The position numbers and the translations under genes were made by a program. This document shows positions 21,707 to 31,888 of a DNA stretch of 64,000 nucleotides, piece by piece (positions within the stretch are counted from its first letter, which is position 1; each line of letters begins with the position of its first letter). Origin of the DNA: Purpureocillium takamizusanense. Its lineage: Eukaryota; Ascomycota; Sordariomycetes; Hypocreales; Ophiocordycipitaceae. A model generated the notes under the pieces. That model worked only from the letters and a program-made list of their open reading frames with translations, ran no database searches and was not told where the DNA came from. The stretch spans positions 1,240,001 to 1,304,000 of the forward strand of contig NC_063072.1 of assembly GCF_022605165.1 (NCBI RefSeq). The letters run 5' to 3'.

Positions 21707-23599
21707 ATGAGAATCGCCTGGAGAGCCCCGTCACAAATCCTCTCGAGACCATCCAGCCTCCGTCCTCCACGACGACCACCCTCATTCTTCCTCTTCCAAG
21801 GCCGCCTGGCGCTTGCCACCATGGCATCGGCCCAGCCCGCTCCGACCGCGCCCGCCCAGGTCAACGGCAACGGTAACGGAGGGGGTGCAGTAGTAGACAC
21901 CACCAACAAGCCTCCTCACAAGCGCGCGAACCCCGGCAACAACGGCGGCGGCCATGGCAAGGCCAGGGAGTGGAAGCACAAGAAGACGAAGCGGGAGAAG
22001 AACATCACCGAGGGCTCGTCCGAGGACGTCTTGCGCAACGACATCCGAGCACTGTTGGAATCCCGGAAAGCTGCAGAGCCCGCGTCCAATGATGACGATG
22101 GCAGCAACGGAGACGCCACCGATGAGCTTCTCCCCGAAGAAGGCTCCGAGACGGACGTCGAAGTGCTGGAGCTCTCCTCCACCGGCGACGGCCTCGCCAT
22201 GCGCCCCGGCGGCTCCCGTCAAGTCTACGTCGTCCCCTTCTCCATCCCCGGAGACACCGTCCGCGTCAAGGTCTTCCGCCACGTCCTCCGCGAGAACCAG
22301 ACCGTCGCCGACTTCGTCTCCGTCGTCAAGCCCTCCCCGCTGCGCGACGACGCCCGCGTCCAGTGCAAGTACTTTGCCTCGTGCGGCGGCTGCCAGTTCC
22401 AGATGCTCGACTACCCGGAGCAGCTCCGCCTCAAGCGCCGCATATTGGAGAAGGCCTACCGCAACTTCTCCAACCTCCCCGCCGAGCTCCTGCCCGCCAT
22501 CCAGGACACCATAGGCAGCCCCCTGCAGTACGGCTACCGCACCAAGCTGACGCCGCACTTTGACGGCCCGCCCGGCTACCGCCCCAGCAAGCGCTCCAAG
22601 AACCCCGGGATCCCCTTCGAGTCCTGTCCGGACGTCGGCTTCATGCAAAAGGGCAAGCGCAAGGTCCTTGACATCGAGGACTGTCCCATCGGCACCGACG
22701 CCGTGCGTCAGGGCATGACGCGTGAGCGCGAACGCATGCAGCGCGAGTTCAAAAAGTACGAGCGTGGCGCAACTATTCTGCTTCGCGAGAACACCCGCCG
22801 GTATCCCAGCGGTGGCGACGAGGTCGCACCCGCGGACGGCCAGCTTCCTCCGTACGCCGTCCGTACCGAAGGCGACGGCTTCGTCGACGTAAAGTCGTGC
22901 GAGACAGACTCCAAGGCCACCACAACAGAGTACATTGGCGACCACATCTTCACCAACCCCGCCGGATCCTTTTTCCAGAACAACAACTCCATCCTTCCCA
23001 AGTTCACCTCGTACATCAAGGAGCGCATCCTACCACCGGCTTCATCATCATCATCATCATCATCGCCCTCCTCCACTCCCTCCTCACCCATCAAATACCT
23101 CATAGATGCGTATTCCGGGTCCGGGCTCTTCACCATCACCCTCGCCTCCGTCTTTCAGCACTCGACCGGCATCGACATCGCCGCCGACTCCATCGCCTCA
23201 GCCCGCAAGAACGCTTCCCTAAACGGCCTCGGCGAGGACCGGTGCAAGTTCATCGCCGCCGACGCCGGCCAGCTCTTCAAAAACGTCTCCTACCCGCGCG
23301 ACGAGACTGTCGTCGTCCTGGACCCCCCGCGCAAGGGTTGCGACGCCGACTTCCTCGCCCAGCTGCGCAGGTTCGGCCCCAAGCGCATCCTCTACGTCAG
23401 CTGCAACGTCCATACTCAGGCCAGGGACGTGGGCGTTCTCGTCCGCGGCGAGGGCGATGGTGCGAGATACGATGTAGAAAGCCTCGTTGGCTTCGACTTC
23501 TTCCCCCAGACGGGCCATGTCGAGGGTGTTGCCATCTTGAACAGACACGATGGTGACAAAGAGCCAGCCCAAGAGCCCGTGGGACAAATGGATTCATGA
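21707..23599 (+). CDS. TRM2: tRNA (uracil-5-)-methyltransferase Trm2
   Basis: An intronless gene. From the ATG at 21707 it codes for 630 residues; from a second in-frame ATG at 21821, in a strong GCCACCATGG context, 592. The extra 38 residues (MRIAWRAPSQILSRPSSLRP then more Arg/Pro/Phe) lack acids and look like a mitochondrial presequence. Then come a Lys-rich linker, a TRAM-like beta segment (VYVVPFSIPGDTVRVKVF), the cysteine block CKYFASCGGCQFQM, the SAM-binding loop DAYSGSGLFTITLA, the motif VVVLDPPRKGCDADFL and the catalytic cysteine in ILYVSCNVHTQARD. The enzyme makes m5U54 in the T-loop of tRNA. It is convergent with CRO1. Confidence 0.93.
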   Translation: MRIAWRAPSQILSRPSSLRPPRRPPSFFLFQGRLALATMASAQPAPTAPAQVNGNGNGGGAVVDTTNKPPHKRANPGNNGGGHGKAREWKHKKTKREKNITEGSSEDVLRNDIRALLESRKAAEPASNDDDGSNGDATDELLPEEGSETDVEVLELSSTGDGLAMRPGGSRQVYVVPFSIPGDTVRVKVFRHVLRENQTVADFVSVVKPSPLRDDARVQCKYFASCGGCQFQMLDYPEQLRLKRRILEKAYRNFSNLPAELLPAIQDTIGSPLQYGYRTKLTPHFDGPPGYRPSKRSKNPGIPFESCPDVGFMQKGKRKVLDIEDCPIGTDAVRQGMTRERERMQREFKKYERGATILLRENTRRYPSGGDEVAPADGQLPPYAVRTEGDGFVDVKSCETDSKATTTEYIGDHIFTNPAGSFFQNNNSILPKFTSYIKERILPPASSSSSSSSPSSTPSSPIKYLIDAYSGSGLFTITLASVFQHSTGIDIAADSIASARKNASLNGLGEDRCKFIAADAGQLFKNVSYPRDETVVVLDPPRKGCDADFLAQLRRFGPKRILYVSCNVHTQARDVGVLVRGEGDGARYDVESLVGFDFFPQTGHVEGVAILNRHDGDKEPAQEPVGQMDS

Positions 23600-23784
23600 T
23601 TCATGTAGTACACACCGCATCAGGATATCAGCGCCAGTTAAATACAGATACCCAGCCGCTCGGGCCGTGCATATGCGTATTCCCCAAACCACAAGCTCTC
23701 CGGGGCCGCCGGAGCCAGTCGCCTCCCTGAAAACAGTGCGTGCATTGGCTCCACCACTTTCGCGCCGTGTTTGCCTCCATGCTG

Positions 23785-25971
23785 TCATGCTTCGTGTTCC
23801 AGCACGGCCTTCAAAGCCTCCACGGTCGCTTGTACCACTTCTGGTCGCCTACTCTGCTTGAGACATTCCTTGAGAGCCTCCACGCCGCCCTCCTCACCGA
23901 TTTTCGCTCGGGCCAACTTGCCCGTTTCGCCGGGTGCCAGGGCCACGTTGTGAATGGTAACGATGCCACGGTGCCGCAGCCCCTCGTCTTGGTCGTTGCA
24001 CATGGTGAGGATCACCTTGATGCCGCCCTCCCGATGTATGATGCCGCGGACTACCGTCTCATAGCCCGTCAGAGATGCCAGCGCTCCCCCGGCTGCGCTA
24101 CGAGTGCCATCATCATCCGCATCCGCCAGGGCCAACAGAACATGAAGACGATTTCGGGCTTTGGCGCTGTCGTCAGCATACATGGCCGCTCCTTCCGGGT
24201 CTTGAACCAGGTTGCAGACCAGCTCGACGGCTGCTTTCGAGACGAGATGGTTTGACGCCAGAAGCTGCTCCTCCACGTGAGGCCATGCTGTCTGGATAAT
24301 GATGCGACGCGTGTCTTCGTCCTCCAAGGACGCAAGGTTCGTCAAGGCCATTAGCGCTTCGAATGTAGGAAGCAGGTCCCTGGTTTCTGCGGCAGGGTCC
24401 GGGGGGACGATAGACACAAGAGGCCGGATCGCAGCGTTGACGGGATTAGATCGATTGCCGCCGAAAACCAAGGCAGGGTTGGTACTGATGAGGATTCGTG
24501 CTAGAGCCTGCGCTGCCATGCGACGAGCGGCGTCTTCTGTGTCTCGGATGGTAGACCAGGCGACTAGGAGTAGTTTGACCGCGCCCTGCTGGGCCAGCGG
24601 ACCTCGGAGGGTTCTCGTCACCGCCATGGCGTGGATGATTGACACGATGAGACCCATCGAGGCCGGCGAACCATTCTTGCTGTGGGTGATCAATACAGGC
24701 ACAAGTCCAACGTCGAATACTGCTTGGCATCGCTTGCCAACGTGTTCCTCATCATCTAGGGGGTCTGGTCCAGGCAGCTTTCCTGCAGCGTTGGCATAGG
24801 CCTTTAGTTGACTCATCTTCTTCTCTTCCTCTGAGAGTGCCGGGCGGTAACGCGTCAGGTTGACGAATATACTCAGAGCACCGTATGTCGTTGGTGAACG
24901 GGGCGGCGCCTCTGTCAGTGTCTTCACAAGCTTCTTGAGTAGAGACTGATCCCCAATAATTTGCTCCTTGACCTTGGGCTGGAGCGAGGCGTACGCGAGC
25001 CCCTCAATAGAGTGTTGTCTGCCGTGGTCCTCATCCCGTAGAATCATCTTAGTGAACAAGCAGGCCAGGTCCTCGATACTTGTGGTTGCAGGTTCGATGC
25101 GAGGCTTGTTGGGGTCATTGGCCGCCTTGGACGGCACCGCCTTGTATGTGCGTCAGCAGCCGCAAGAAAGGATGTCATGATTGCACAAGACTTGTTGGAG
25201 TGGAAAGGAAGGGCCTACCCGCAGCTTGGCGAGGATAACTGCAGCCAGGTGCTGCACCTGCTCTGAATGTCTGCGCATCGATATGGAGCCACCCTCGCCT
25301 TGAACCTTGGGTTCACCGATAGAGGCCTTGGTCGCTCCTGTCGGGTCTTGGTCAACCACCTCCTCCAGCCACTCGACACAGTACTTCTCGACAGCCTCTC
25401 GGCACAGATGGTTCATGCAAGCGGCGTTGAGCATCTCAAGGCATGCCGTCTCGACCTTGCGACTCTTCCACTCGCGCCGCATGAGCGGGCCGAGAGAGCT
25501 GAGAAAACCCTCGCTCAGGAACAACTGGGCCGTGAGATCCGGGACGATGGGGAAGGAGGCAGAGGCGACACAGAAGGCGACAATGTAGTCGTCGTATGTG
25601 CCACGGTTGATGCGGTCAAAGAAGAAGGCCGAGAGCTTCTTGGAGCCGTCATCGCCCGCGGCTTTGAGATATGCCGATGTCGTGAGCGTGGCGTGACCGC
25701 GCACAATGTCCGGCTGCCTCATGTCGAGATAACAAAGCACGGTGTCGACGCAGTCGCCGTCGATGACGCTGCATATGGACTTGTGGCCCTTATCCTTTTG
25801 CTGCGCGATGGCGTCGTCGTTGAGCAGCTTGGTGAGCTGGTCGAGCTCCCTGCACGTCTCCTCGTCCTCCTGGCCGCCCTCCATGAGGCGCGCAAAGACG
25901 AGCAGCGTCTGGTCCTCGACCGACGCCGGGGGGCCCGCGCTCTGCGACGTCTCGTCCACTGACGCCGCCAT
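23785..25971 (-). CDS. CRO1: UNC-45-type myosin chaperone Cro1/She4/Rng3
   Basis: Exons 25219-25971 and 23785-25140 give 702 residues, the same size class as Cro1 of Podospora. The protein is all-helical with armadillo-type repeats; the C-terminal UCS region contains GALSIFVNLTRYRPALSEEE, FEALMALTNLASLEDEDTR and VELVCNLVQDPEGAAMYADD. UCS proteins bind and fold myosin motor domains with Hsp90/Hsp70. Fungal Cro1 is needed for the change from syncytial to cellular growth in sexual hyphae, and yeast She4 for myosin I and V function. There is no TPR domain, as expected for fungal members. The intron at 25141-25218 uses GTAGGC and a CAAG acceptor. Confidence 0.9.
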
Positions 25972-27108
25972 TGCGAGGATGGAGGCTTTCGGGACGGACG
26001 CGAGCTATGGGCGCGTGAGGGCGGTGGGCTGCTGCGGGTGCTGCTGCTGCTGCTGCTGGTGACGAAAATGTTGTTGTTGTTGTTCTTGTTGTTGTTGCTG
26101 CTGCCGCTGCCGCGTGCGTCGGTGCATGTACTCGGTGCAGTCGCACGGCAGATGACGCAACTCTGGAGTTGGAGAGGCGGCGATGAGAATCAACGATTGG
26201 TGGTTTTACATTGAGATAAGGCGGTTGGCGGTATGGCGTGCGGAGGCACTCAATGCAAGCTTCACCAACAGCTGCTTGGGGCGTAGTAGGTAGCTACGTA
26301 GTAAGTTACACAGTTTCGGGGGATGGATTGGACCTGGGTTCAACCATGCTGGTCGCGCGGCAAGGTTACCAAACAAAAAGAGGCTTTCCGGCTTGCCCCT
26401 CTTCCGTCACTTGGAGATGCAGGTGTGCCCCTCCACTGCGGTCCTTCCGTCAGTTTCAGCGGGCGGGCTCGGGGCCTCGCTGGAGTGGCTCCCGTTTGGT
26501 CGGGTCCATGGATGGCGGGCTGTTTTAGAGTTGCCTTGCGGGTGCGCCATAGGTGGTTTCAGCAGCACGATGTGCTTAGGCGGCACCGCCGTGCTGCCAC
26601 CGGACCAGCGATGTCTTGCACTCACAGTGGGTGACTCCACTGCCCCGGAGCCTCCAGGCGCCCGCCACAGCATAGGGGGTTCTAACTACAGGTACTAACG
26701 TGTTGCTACCTTACCTGATACTGGTCACGTGTACTGGCGTCTCAGGCTGCGCGCCGGGCACGACTCAAATCGCAATGACGGAATGGGCCACTGCCGATCA
26801 GCGAGCTTCTCGATGCAGAACTACGAACATCCTCAACCGTGAAGCCTCACAGAGAGCTTCACGCTACGCCCCCCCCCCCCGGTCCCGCCGCGACGACATC
26901 CTTCTCCTCTCCGGTACCGCAACCTCGAACAGGGCTAGCAGCAACACATCATCCCACAGCATCACAGAAACACACTTAATATAGAAAGCATCGCTCCAAC
27001 GCTCCCCCGACCTCGTAGCTGCCGCTCGTCGGCTCCCGCCTGCTCACGCGCCCCATCGTCGTCGTCGCCCGTCGTCTCCCGACCCATTCCCTTCCCCCGA
27101 CGCCTGCC
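25972..27108. promoter_or_regulatory. Divergent promoter CRO1/TFB4
   Basis: 1137 bases between divergent starts. It holds CTG/TTG microsatellites near CRO1, a C11 tract at 26870-26880 and a pyrimidine-rich leader before TFB4. No additional gene is supported. Confidence 0.5.
26034..26110. repeat. CTG/TTG trinucleotide repeats
   Basis: An imperfect (CTG)n run followed by (TTG)n and then CTG/CCG units, located 63-140 bases before the CRO1 start, within its probable 5' UTR. On the CRO1 strand it reads as CAG/CAA repeats. Confidence 0.8.
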
Positions 27109-28200
27109 ATGGACGCTGTCGACGTCTCCGAGCACTACGAGGTCACCACCACCGACGACACCCCCTCGCTCCTCTCCATCGTCCTCGACACCAACCCGCG
27201 CGCCTGGGCCGCCCTCGAGGACCGCCTACCTCTCGCCCGCGCCATCGCCAATGTCCTCGTCTTCGTCAACGCACACCTCGCCTTCAGCAATGTCAACCAG
27301 GTCGCCGTCATCGCCGCCCACGTCAACCGCGCCGTGTGGCTCTACCCTGCGCCTGCGTCGTCCCGTGGAACCGTTCCCGCCAAGGATGCGTCCGGCGACG
27401 TTTCCATGGTCGACGCGCCACAGCCTGCTGCCGCGGCCCCGTCGTCTGCCAATAAGTACCCTCAGTTCGCGCAGATCGAGTCGACGGTCATGTCTTCGAT
27501 GCAGAGGCTCATGAGCGAGACCACCGAGGCGGACCTCGCCGAGACGACCACGCAACTCTCCGGTGCCCTCACCCTCGCTCTGTGCCACATCAACAAAGCT
27601 GCGCAGGCCCTCAGCTCAGCAACCGGCGGTATTGGTAGCGACGCCCAGGCTGCCGCCAATGCCGCCCCGCCCATGAAGGGCCGTATAGTCGTCATCTCCG
27701 TTTCTGATTCCGAGCCCGCGCAGTATATTCCCACCATGAATGCCGTCTTCGCGGCTTCCCACGCCCAGGTCGCCATCGATACCCTCGCCCTCGCCGGCGA
27801 CCCAACGTTCCTCCAGCAGGCCTGCTTCAACACAGACGGCACGTTCCTCGCTGCCTCAAATCCACAAGGACTCTTGACGTATCTCATGTTTGGGCTCGTC
27901 GCCGACACCGAGGCCCGAAAGTCTCTCATCACGCCAACACACGATAAAATCGATTTTCGTGCCGCGTGCTTCTGCCACGGCAAGGTCGTCGACACCGGCT
28001 TTGTCTGTTCCATCTGCCTTAGCATATTTTGCGAGCTACCCGAGGATGCCATATGCTTGACGTGTGGTACAAAGCTCGCCCTAGGCAATTACGGATCTAA
28101 ACCAGCAGTGGTGCCGCGCAAGAAGAAAAAGAAGAAGCGAATCGTCAACGGCGGCGGTCGCGAGGAGACGGGCAGCGCGACGGGCACTCCACGTCCCTAG
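27109..28200 (+). CDS. TFB4: TFIIH subunit Tfb4 (p34)
   Basis: An intronless gene of 363 residues. The N-terminal von Willebrand A-like domain begins with LLSIVLDTNPRAWAAL and contains VFVNAHLAFSNVNQVAVIAA. An Ala/Pro-rich insertion follows, then GRIVVISVSDSEPAQYIPTM and ASHAQVAIDTLALAGDPTFL. The C-terminal zinc-binding region has paired cysteines in CFCHGKVVDTGFVCSICLSI and AICLTCGTKL, followed by a Lys-rich tail. Tfb4 is a core TFIIH subunit that pairs with Ssl1/p44 in transcription initiation and nucleotide excision repair. The gene is convergent with the taspase-like gene. Confidence 0.95.
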   Translation: MDAVDVSEHYEVTTTDDTPSLLSIVLDTNPRAWAALEDRLPLARAIANVLVFVNAHLAFSNVNQVAVIAAHVNRAVWLYPAPASSRGTVPAKDASGDVSMVDAPQPAAAAPSSANKYPQFAQIESTVMSSMQRLMSETTEADLAETTTQLSGALTLALCHINKAAQALSSATGGIGSDAQAAANAAPPMKGRIVVISVSDSEPAQYIPTMNAVFAASHAQVAIDTLALAGDPTFLQQACFNTDGTFLAASNPQGLLTYLMFGLVADTEARKSLITPTHDKIDFRAACFCHGKVVDTGFVCSICLSIFCELPEDAICLTCGTKLALGNYGSKPAVVPRKKKKKKRIVNGGGREETGSATGTPRP

Positions 28201-28693
28201 ATATCACTCTGCGACGGCGCGACGTCCTCCCCCTCCTTGCTATGGGGATTGGTTGTATAGCATCCACCATGTCCGGCAATCGGGTGGCTGGCGTTCAGGA
28301 TACAAGGAGCCGGTTCCGGAACGAGGAACCTTTGAAGAAGAGACATAGATGACGTCTCAGTCATGAGCTGTATTACGCCATGTATACTATAACGATACCA
28401 TGTCTGCACAATTCACTCAAGAGCATGGAGGCTTTCAGCCTCAGCTGCAATCACTATAGCCGGTGCCATGAAACCTTTCGTGTCGTTCACTCTACGATGA
28501 AGCTTGCACGACCAAATAGAGAATCAATCTAGGATTTTCAGGTGTTGTGGTACCCCCCTTCTGAGCTCAGAATCTAGAAGATAACAGACCGCCCTCTGTC
28601 CAACGTCCGGCAAGGCAAGGGCTGAGGGTACTGGAGACGCCAACGCCACGGGGTCGTTCCTTGTTGACGCATGGAGCCGCATGCAACAAGAAA
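28201..28693. other. Convergent intergenic region TFB4/taspase-like
   Basis: 493 bases between convergent stop codons, presumably two 3' UTRs and terminators. No coding sequence is recognised. Confidence 0.5.
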
Positions 28694-30635
28694 TCACCCT
28701 ATTCGAACCTTGCGACCACCCTTGGCAATCTTAGCACCCTCTGAAAGCCGAGACATGGTGCAGCGAGGTTCCTTCTCAACGCCACCCATGGACGCCAGCG
28801 CGAAAGAGTCGGTGTTATGTGCAAAATACAGGTAGTAACCTGTCGCGCACTTCTTGACAACCATGACTCCGATGGCGCCGGCCGAGTGGCAGTTCTTTAC
28901 GCCAGGGTGGTCCATGAAATCGTCCGCAATGAAAGACGCCATGATCTCGTCGTCATCGTCCACGTTCACGTCATAGCCTTGAGGGCCACGGCGGGTTCCT
29001 TGATATATCCTCTCGGCGCACCTCTGGGAAGCCATGGTCGTCGCCATGTGCTCTCCTGTGCCGCTTGTTACGGCTGCGACAGTCCGTCCCTCGGCGTCGT
29101 CCTTAGCGCAGGGCACAACAGCGGTACCGATGCCTACTAGGGCAGCTGGTCCTAAGCGTCCCCGGTGCTTCATGCCAATCCCACCAGACGACGATCCGGC
29201 GGCTATGTGACCACGCTCATCGATTGCAATGGCACCAATAGTGTCCGTAACGCGGTCCTCTGGCTCAGCAATCGAATGGCGGGCATGTTTGGTGGGTTTG
29301 GCATCCTGGTCTGAAGCCACCTTTGACGCTTGAAACGGTCTCTTAAGACCAGGGGCGTCGGATTTGTCGTTTGTCCAGAACCGGTCAGCCACGTCCTTGT
29401 CAGGGAGCGCCGACGGCCCTTCAGCGCCGTCCTTGTATGTCTCAAGCGTTGAGTCCTCGGTCACAGAACCATCTATTGGTCCATCTTTCCGGCCTGGAAT
29501 GGAAAGATCTAGACGCGGTCCCTGTGAGTCCACCCGAGCAGGACGGTTCTTCCTGTTGTCGTCGCGTAGCGGCACTTGAGTATTGGCCGGGCTGGGAGTC
29601 AGTCGAGGGCCACTGGTCCGTGGGGGAGAACGAGCAACGGCGGCAAAGGACAATCCCATTGTGCGAACAGGGGGCGAAAGCATTTCAGAAGGGTACCCGC
29701 TCGGTGATTCGACAAGGGGGGTGCCGGCATAAGGTGAGTCAATTTGTCCCTCGTTCCACGTTCCAGCCATGATGGCCGCTGTGTGCTCCCTGGGAAAGCC
29801 TTGTTGAGGTTCTGGCGGTGCCGCCGTGTCGTATTGGCAGGGAACACAAGCCATGGTGACTGAATCGGGAGGAGAGCCCAGCTGTGCCTGTTCCTCGGCT
29901 GGGCCTTCGGCTCGGATCAAGTCGTCCTGCCAGCGGAAGAAGCGGTCGCGGGAGTTTTTGGACACCAGATATTCATTTGCAAAGGTCAACATGCCGTGTT
30001 CCTCGGCAAAGATCCTCGCCCCTTCCCCAACGAGAGCATTGGGTGGCACTCGACGGAGGCTCAAAGGCTTATTGCTCGTGTCCAGGATGAGTTTGGCTAG
30101 CGAAATCGGATTTCGGATATCTGAAGAGGCTCATCAGCGCGTGTCATTCAGACGATCGGCGGCAGGATACGACGTACTCGGGACCGCTCCACAAGCGCCA
30201 CTGCGCCCCAAATGGTCGACAATGGTGGCATCGCACTCGACAGTGCCGTCTATGGATAGATTGGAACCGTAACCTGCGTTTGTGATCTCCTTGTCCTCGA
30301 GTATTCGCAGGGCGGCTTCAACGGCTTCCGTGGCACTGCATCCGGCTTTGAGAAATTTCATGCCCATCTTAACGGCGCTGGTGAACCGTTGTCAGCTCAT
30401 GATTCATGATTGATTGATAAATGCTCCTTTAGGGGACGACGTACGAAACACAGGCTTCGAGATGGACATGTTCGTTTTGGTGGCTATGAAAGCCTGCTCC
30501 GGCGTGGATGAAAATCGCAGGGACGTGCTTTTGCTTCTGACCAATGCGAAGCACGCGGTCGAGTGCACCGTCTGTGCCGTAGTTGCTGGAGCCCATTACG
30601 GAGGAGGCGGTCTCATGGTGGCGGCGAGCGCTCAT
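28694..30635 (-). CDS. Taspase-like threonine Ntn hydrolase (asparaginase 2 family)
   Basis: Exons 30445-30635, 30178-30377 and 28694-30120 give 605 residues. The N-terminal part has AIFIHAGAGFHSHQNEHVHL and EAALRILEDKEITNAGYGSN, both signatures of the plant-type asparaginase/taspase fold, then RRVPPNALVGEGARIFA. The autoproteolysis site is DTIGAIAIDERGHIAAGSSS, so the threonine of DTIGA is the predicted nucleophile, and SSGGIGMKHRGRLGPAALVG follows as in taspase. Between the subunit cores is a disordered insertion of about 250 residues, with basic clusters such as KPTKHARH before the site. Human taspase 1 is 420 residues and cleaves after Asp in nuclear regulators; whether the fungal protein is a protease or an asparaginase cannot be told from sequence alone. 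Confidence 0.85.
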
Positions 30636-31888
30636 GCTTCTTCAGTCGCAAGTCATGAGACGGGGGTGTTGAGGCGATGGGAAAGCGCTAAAGACTTCAA
30701 GAGAGGAATGATGAAAATGAATATTGGCGCGCGGAAACAGTGCTGTGATGTGATGCGGTAGGGGACGTGCGTCCCAAGACCCGAGCGGCGGGTAGGAGAA
30801 ACGAGGTTTGGGGTCAGGTCACGCACAGCGGCCCTCGAGAACTGGTCTTCGCTAAGAACTTTCTGCCGCAGCGTTGAAGGTACACCGCCTGAGGTGTTCG
30901 TGCGTAGGAGGGAAGCTACAATGCGGTGGGATAAGGTGACTGCCTGACCTTGAGCAGGTGAATCAGCGAAGGAGATGCGTGGAGGGCAGGAGCTTCCGAC
31001 TATGAATCAGCCTTTTATAGGTAGTACGAAGTATGAAGTACTCCTGGTCTCCTTCACAGAAGACGTGTATCTCGACCGAATACTGCTCTTTGATGCCCGC
31101 GGCGGAAAGGCCCGTTGTAGCTGATTTCAAAGTCGACCAGGTAGGTCAGGACTCATGCCTCGTGGTCGAAATGATCCGAAGGGGGGAGAATGTTTTCTGG
31201 GGCGGGCAGTGAATCAGTGCTTGAGCAAGTCATCCTGGTCTCTTGGTGCCACGCACGGCACGGTACACTAAGGCGCGAGACGAAAGCAACATGCCTTATC
31301 CGCCTCCATTAATCACTGAACACGAAAGCGTGCCGACCAGGCAACCAGAATGGCGCGAAACGATCCGGTTCGCAGTGTCAATAAGTGAATTCACATAATC
31401 CAAGAGGCTTTAGGGTAGGTAGGTTCTTCCAATGATGTCGGCAGGAACATCCACGGCGCCGAGCACACAGCAGAGCTCAAACCGAAAGCTCTCTGTGAGT
31501 GGGGCCCTGCTTGCTAGGTCGTTACCGGGGGCGAGGGGCGCTGACGAAGCCCCCGCCACGGCGAGGCGTAACCGCTCCGCAGGTATCACTGCAAGCTGGA
31601 ACGTGGAAGTGAGCAGCGTCCCCCCCAGCCTTCTGATGTGCCCCACTGCAGCTCGGAACTGACAATTGCGCAGCCTGGAATCGTCGTCGTGTGCGCCTGG
31701 GCTTGCCTCACCAGGCACCACCCCACTTCTTACCTCACCCCCCCAACGTGACGACAGGCTCGCTCCATCTGCCTCATCCACGACATCCGCCAGCCTCGAC
31801 GCAACGGCTTCCTCTGTCTCGCGACACGCCCGCCCGTCGCCTCGGATACATCGCGCGCGCGCCGCCAGACGCAGCTCCCCTCCTCGCC
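30636..31888. promoter_or_regulatory. Divergent promoter, taspase-like / ARP3
   Basis: 1253 bases between divergent starts. A copy of TACGAAGTA is at 31025-31033. Open frames at 31410-31895 on both strands are low-complexity and overlap each other; I do not accept them as genes. Confidence 0.5.
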
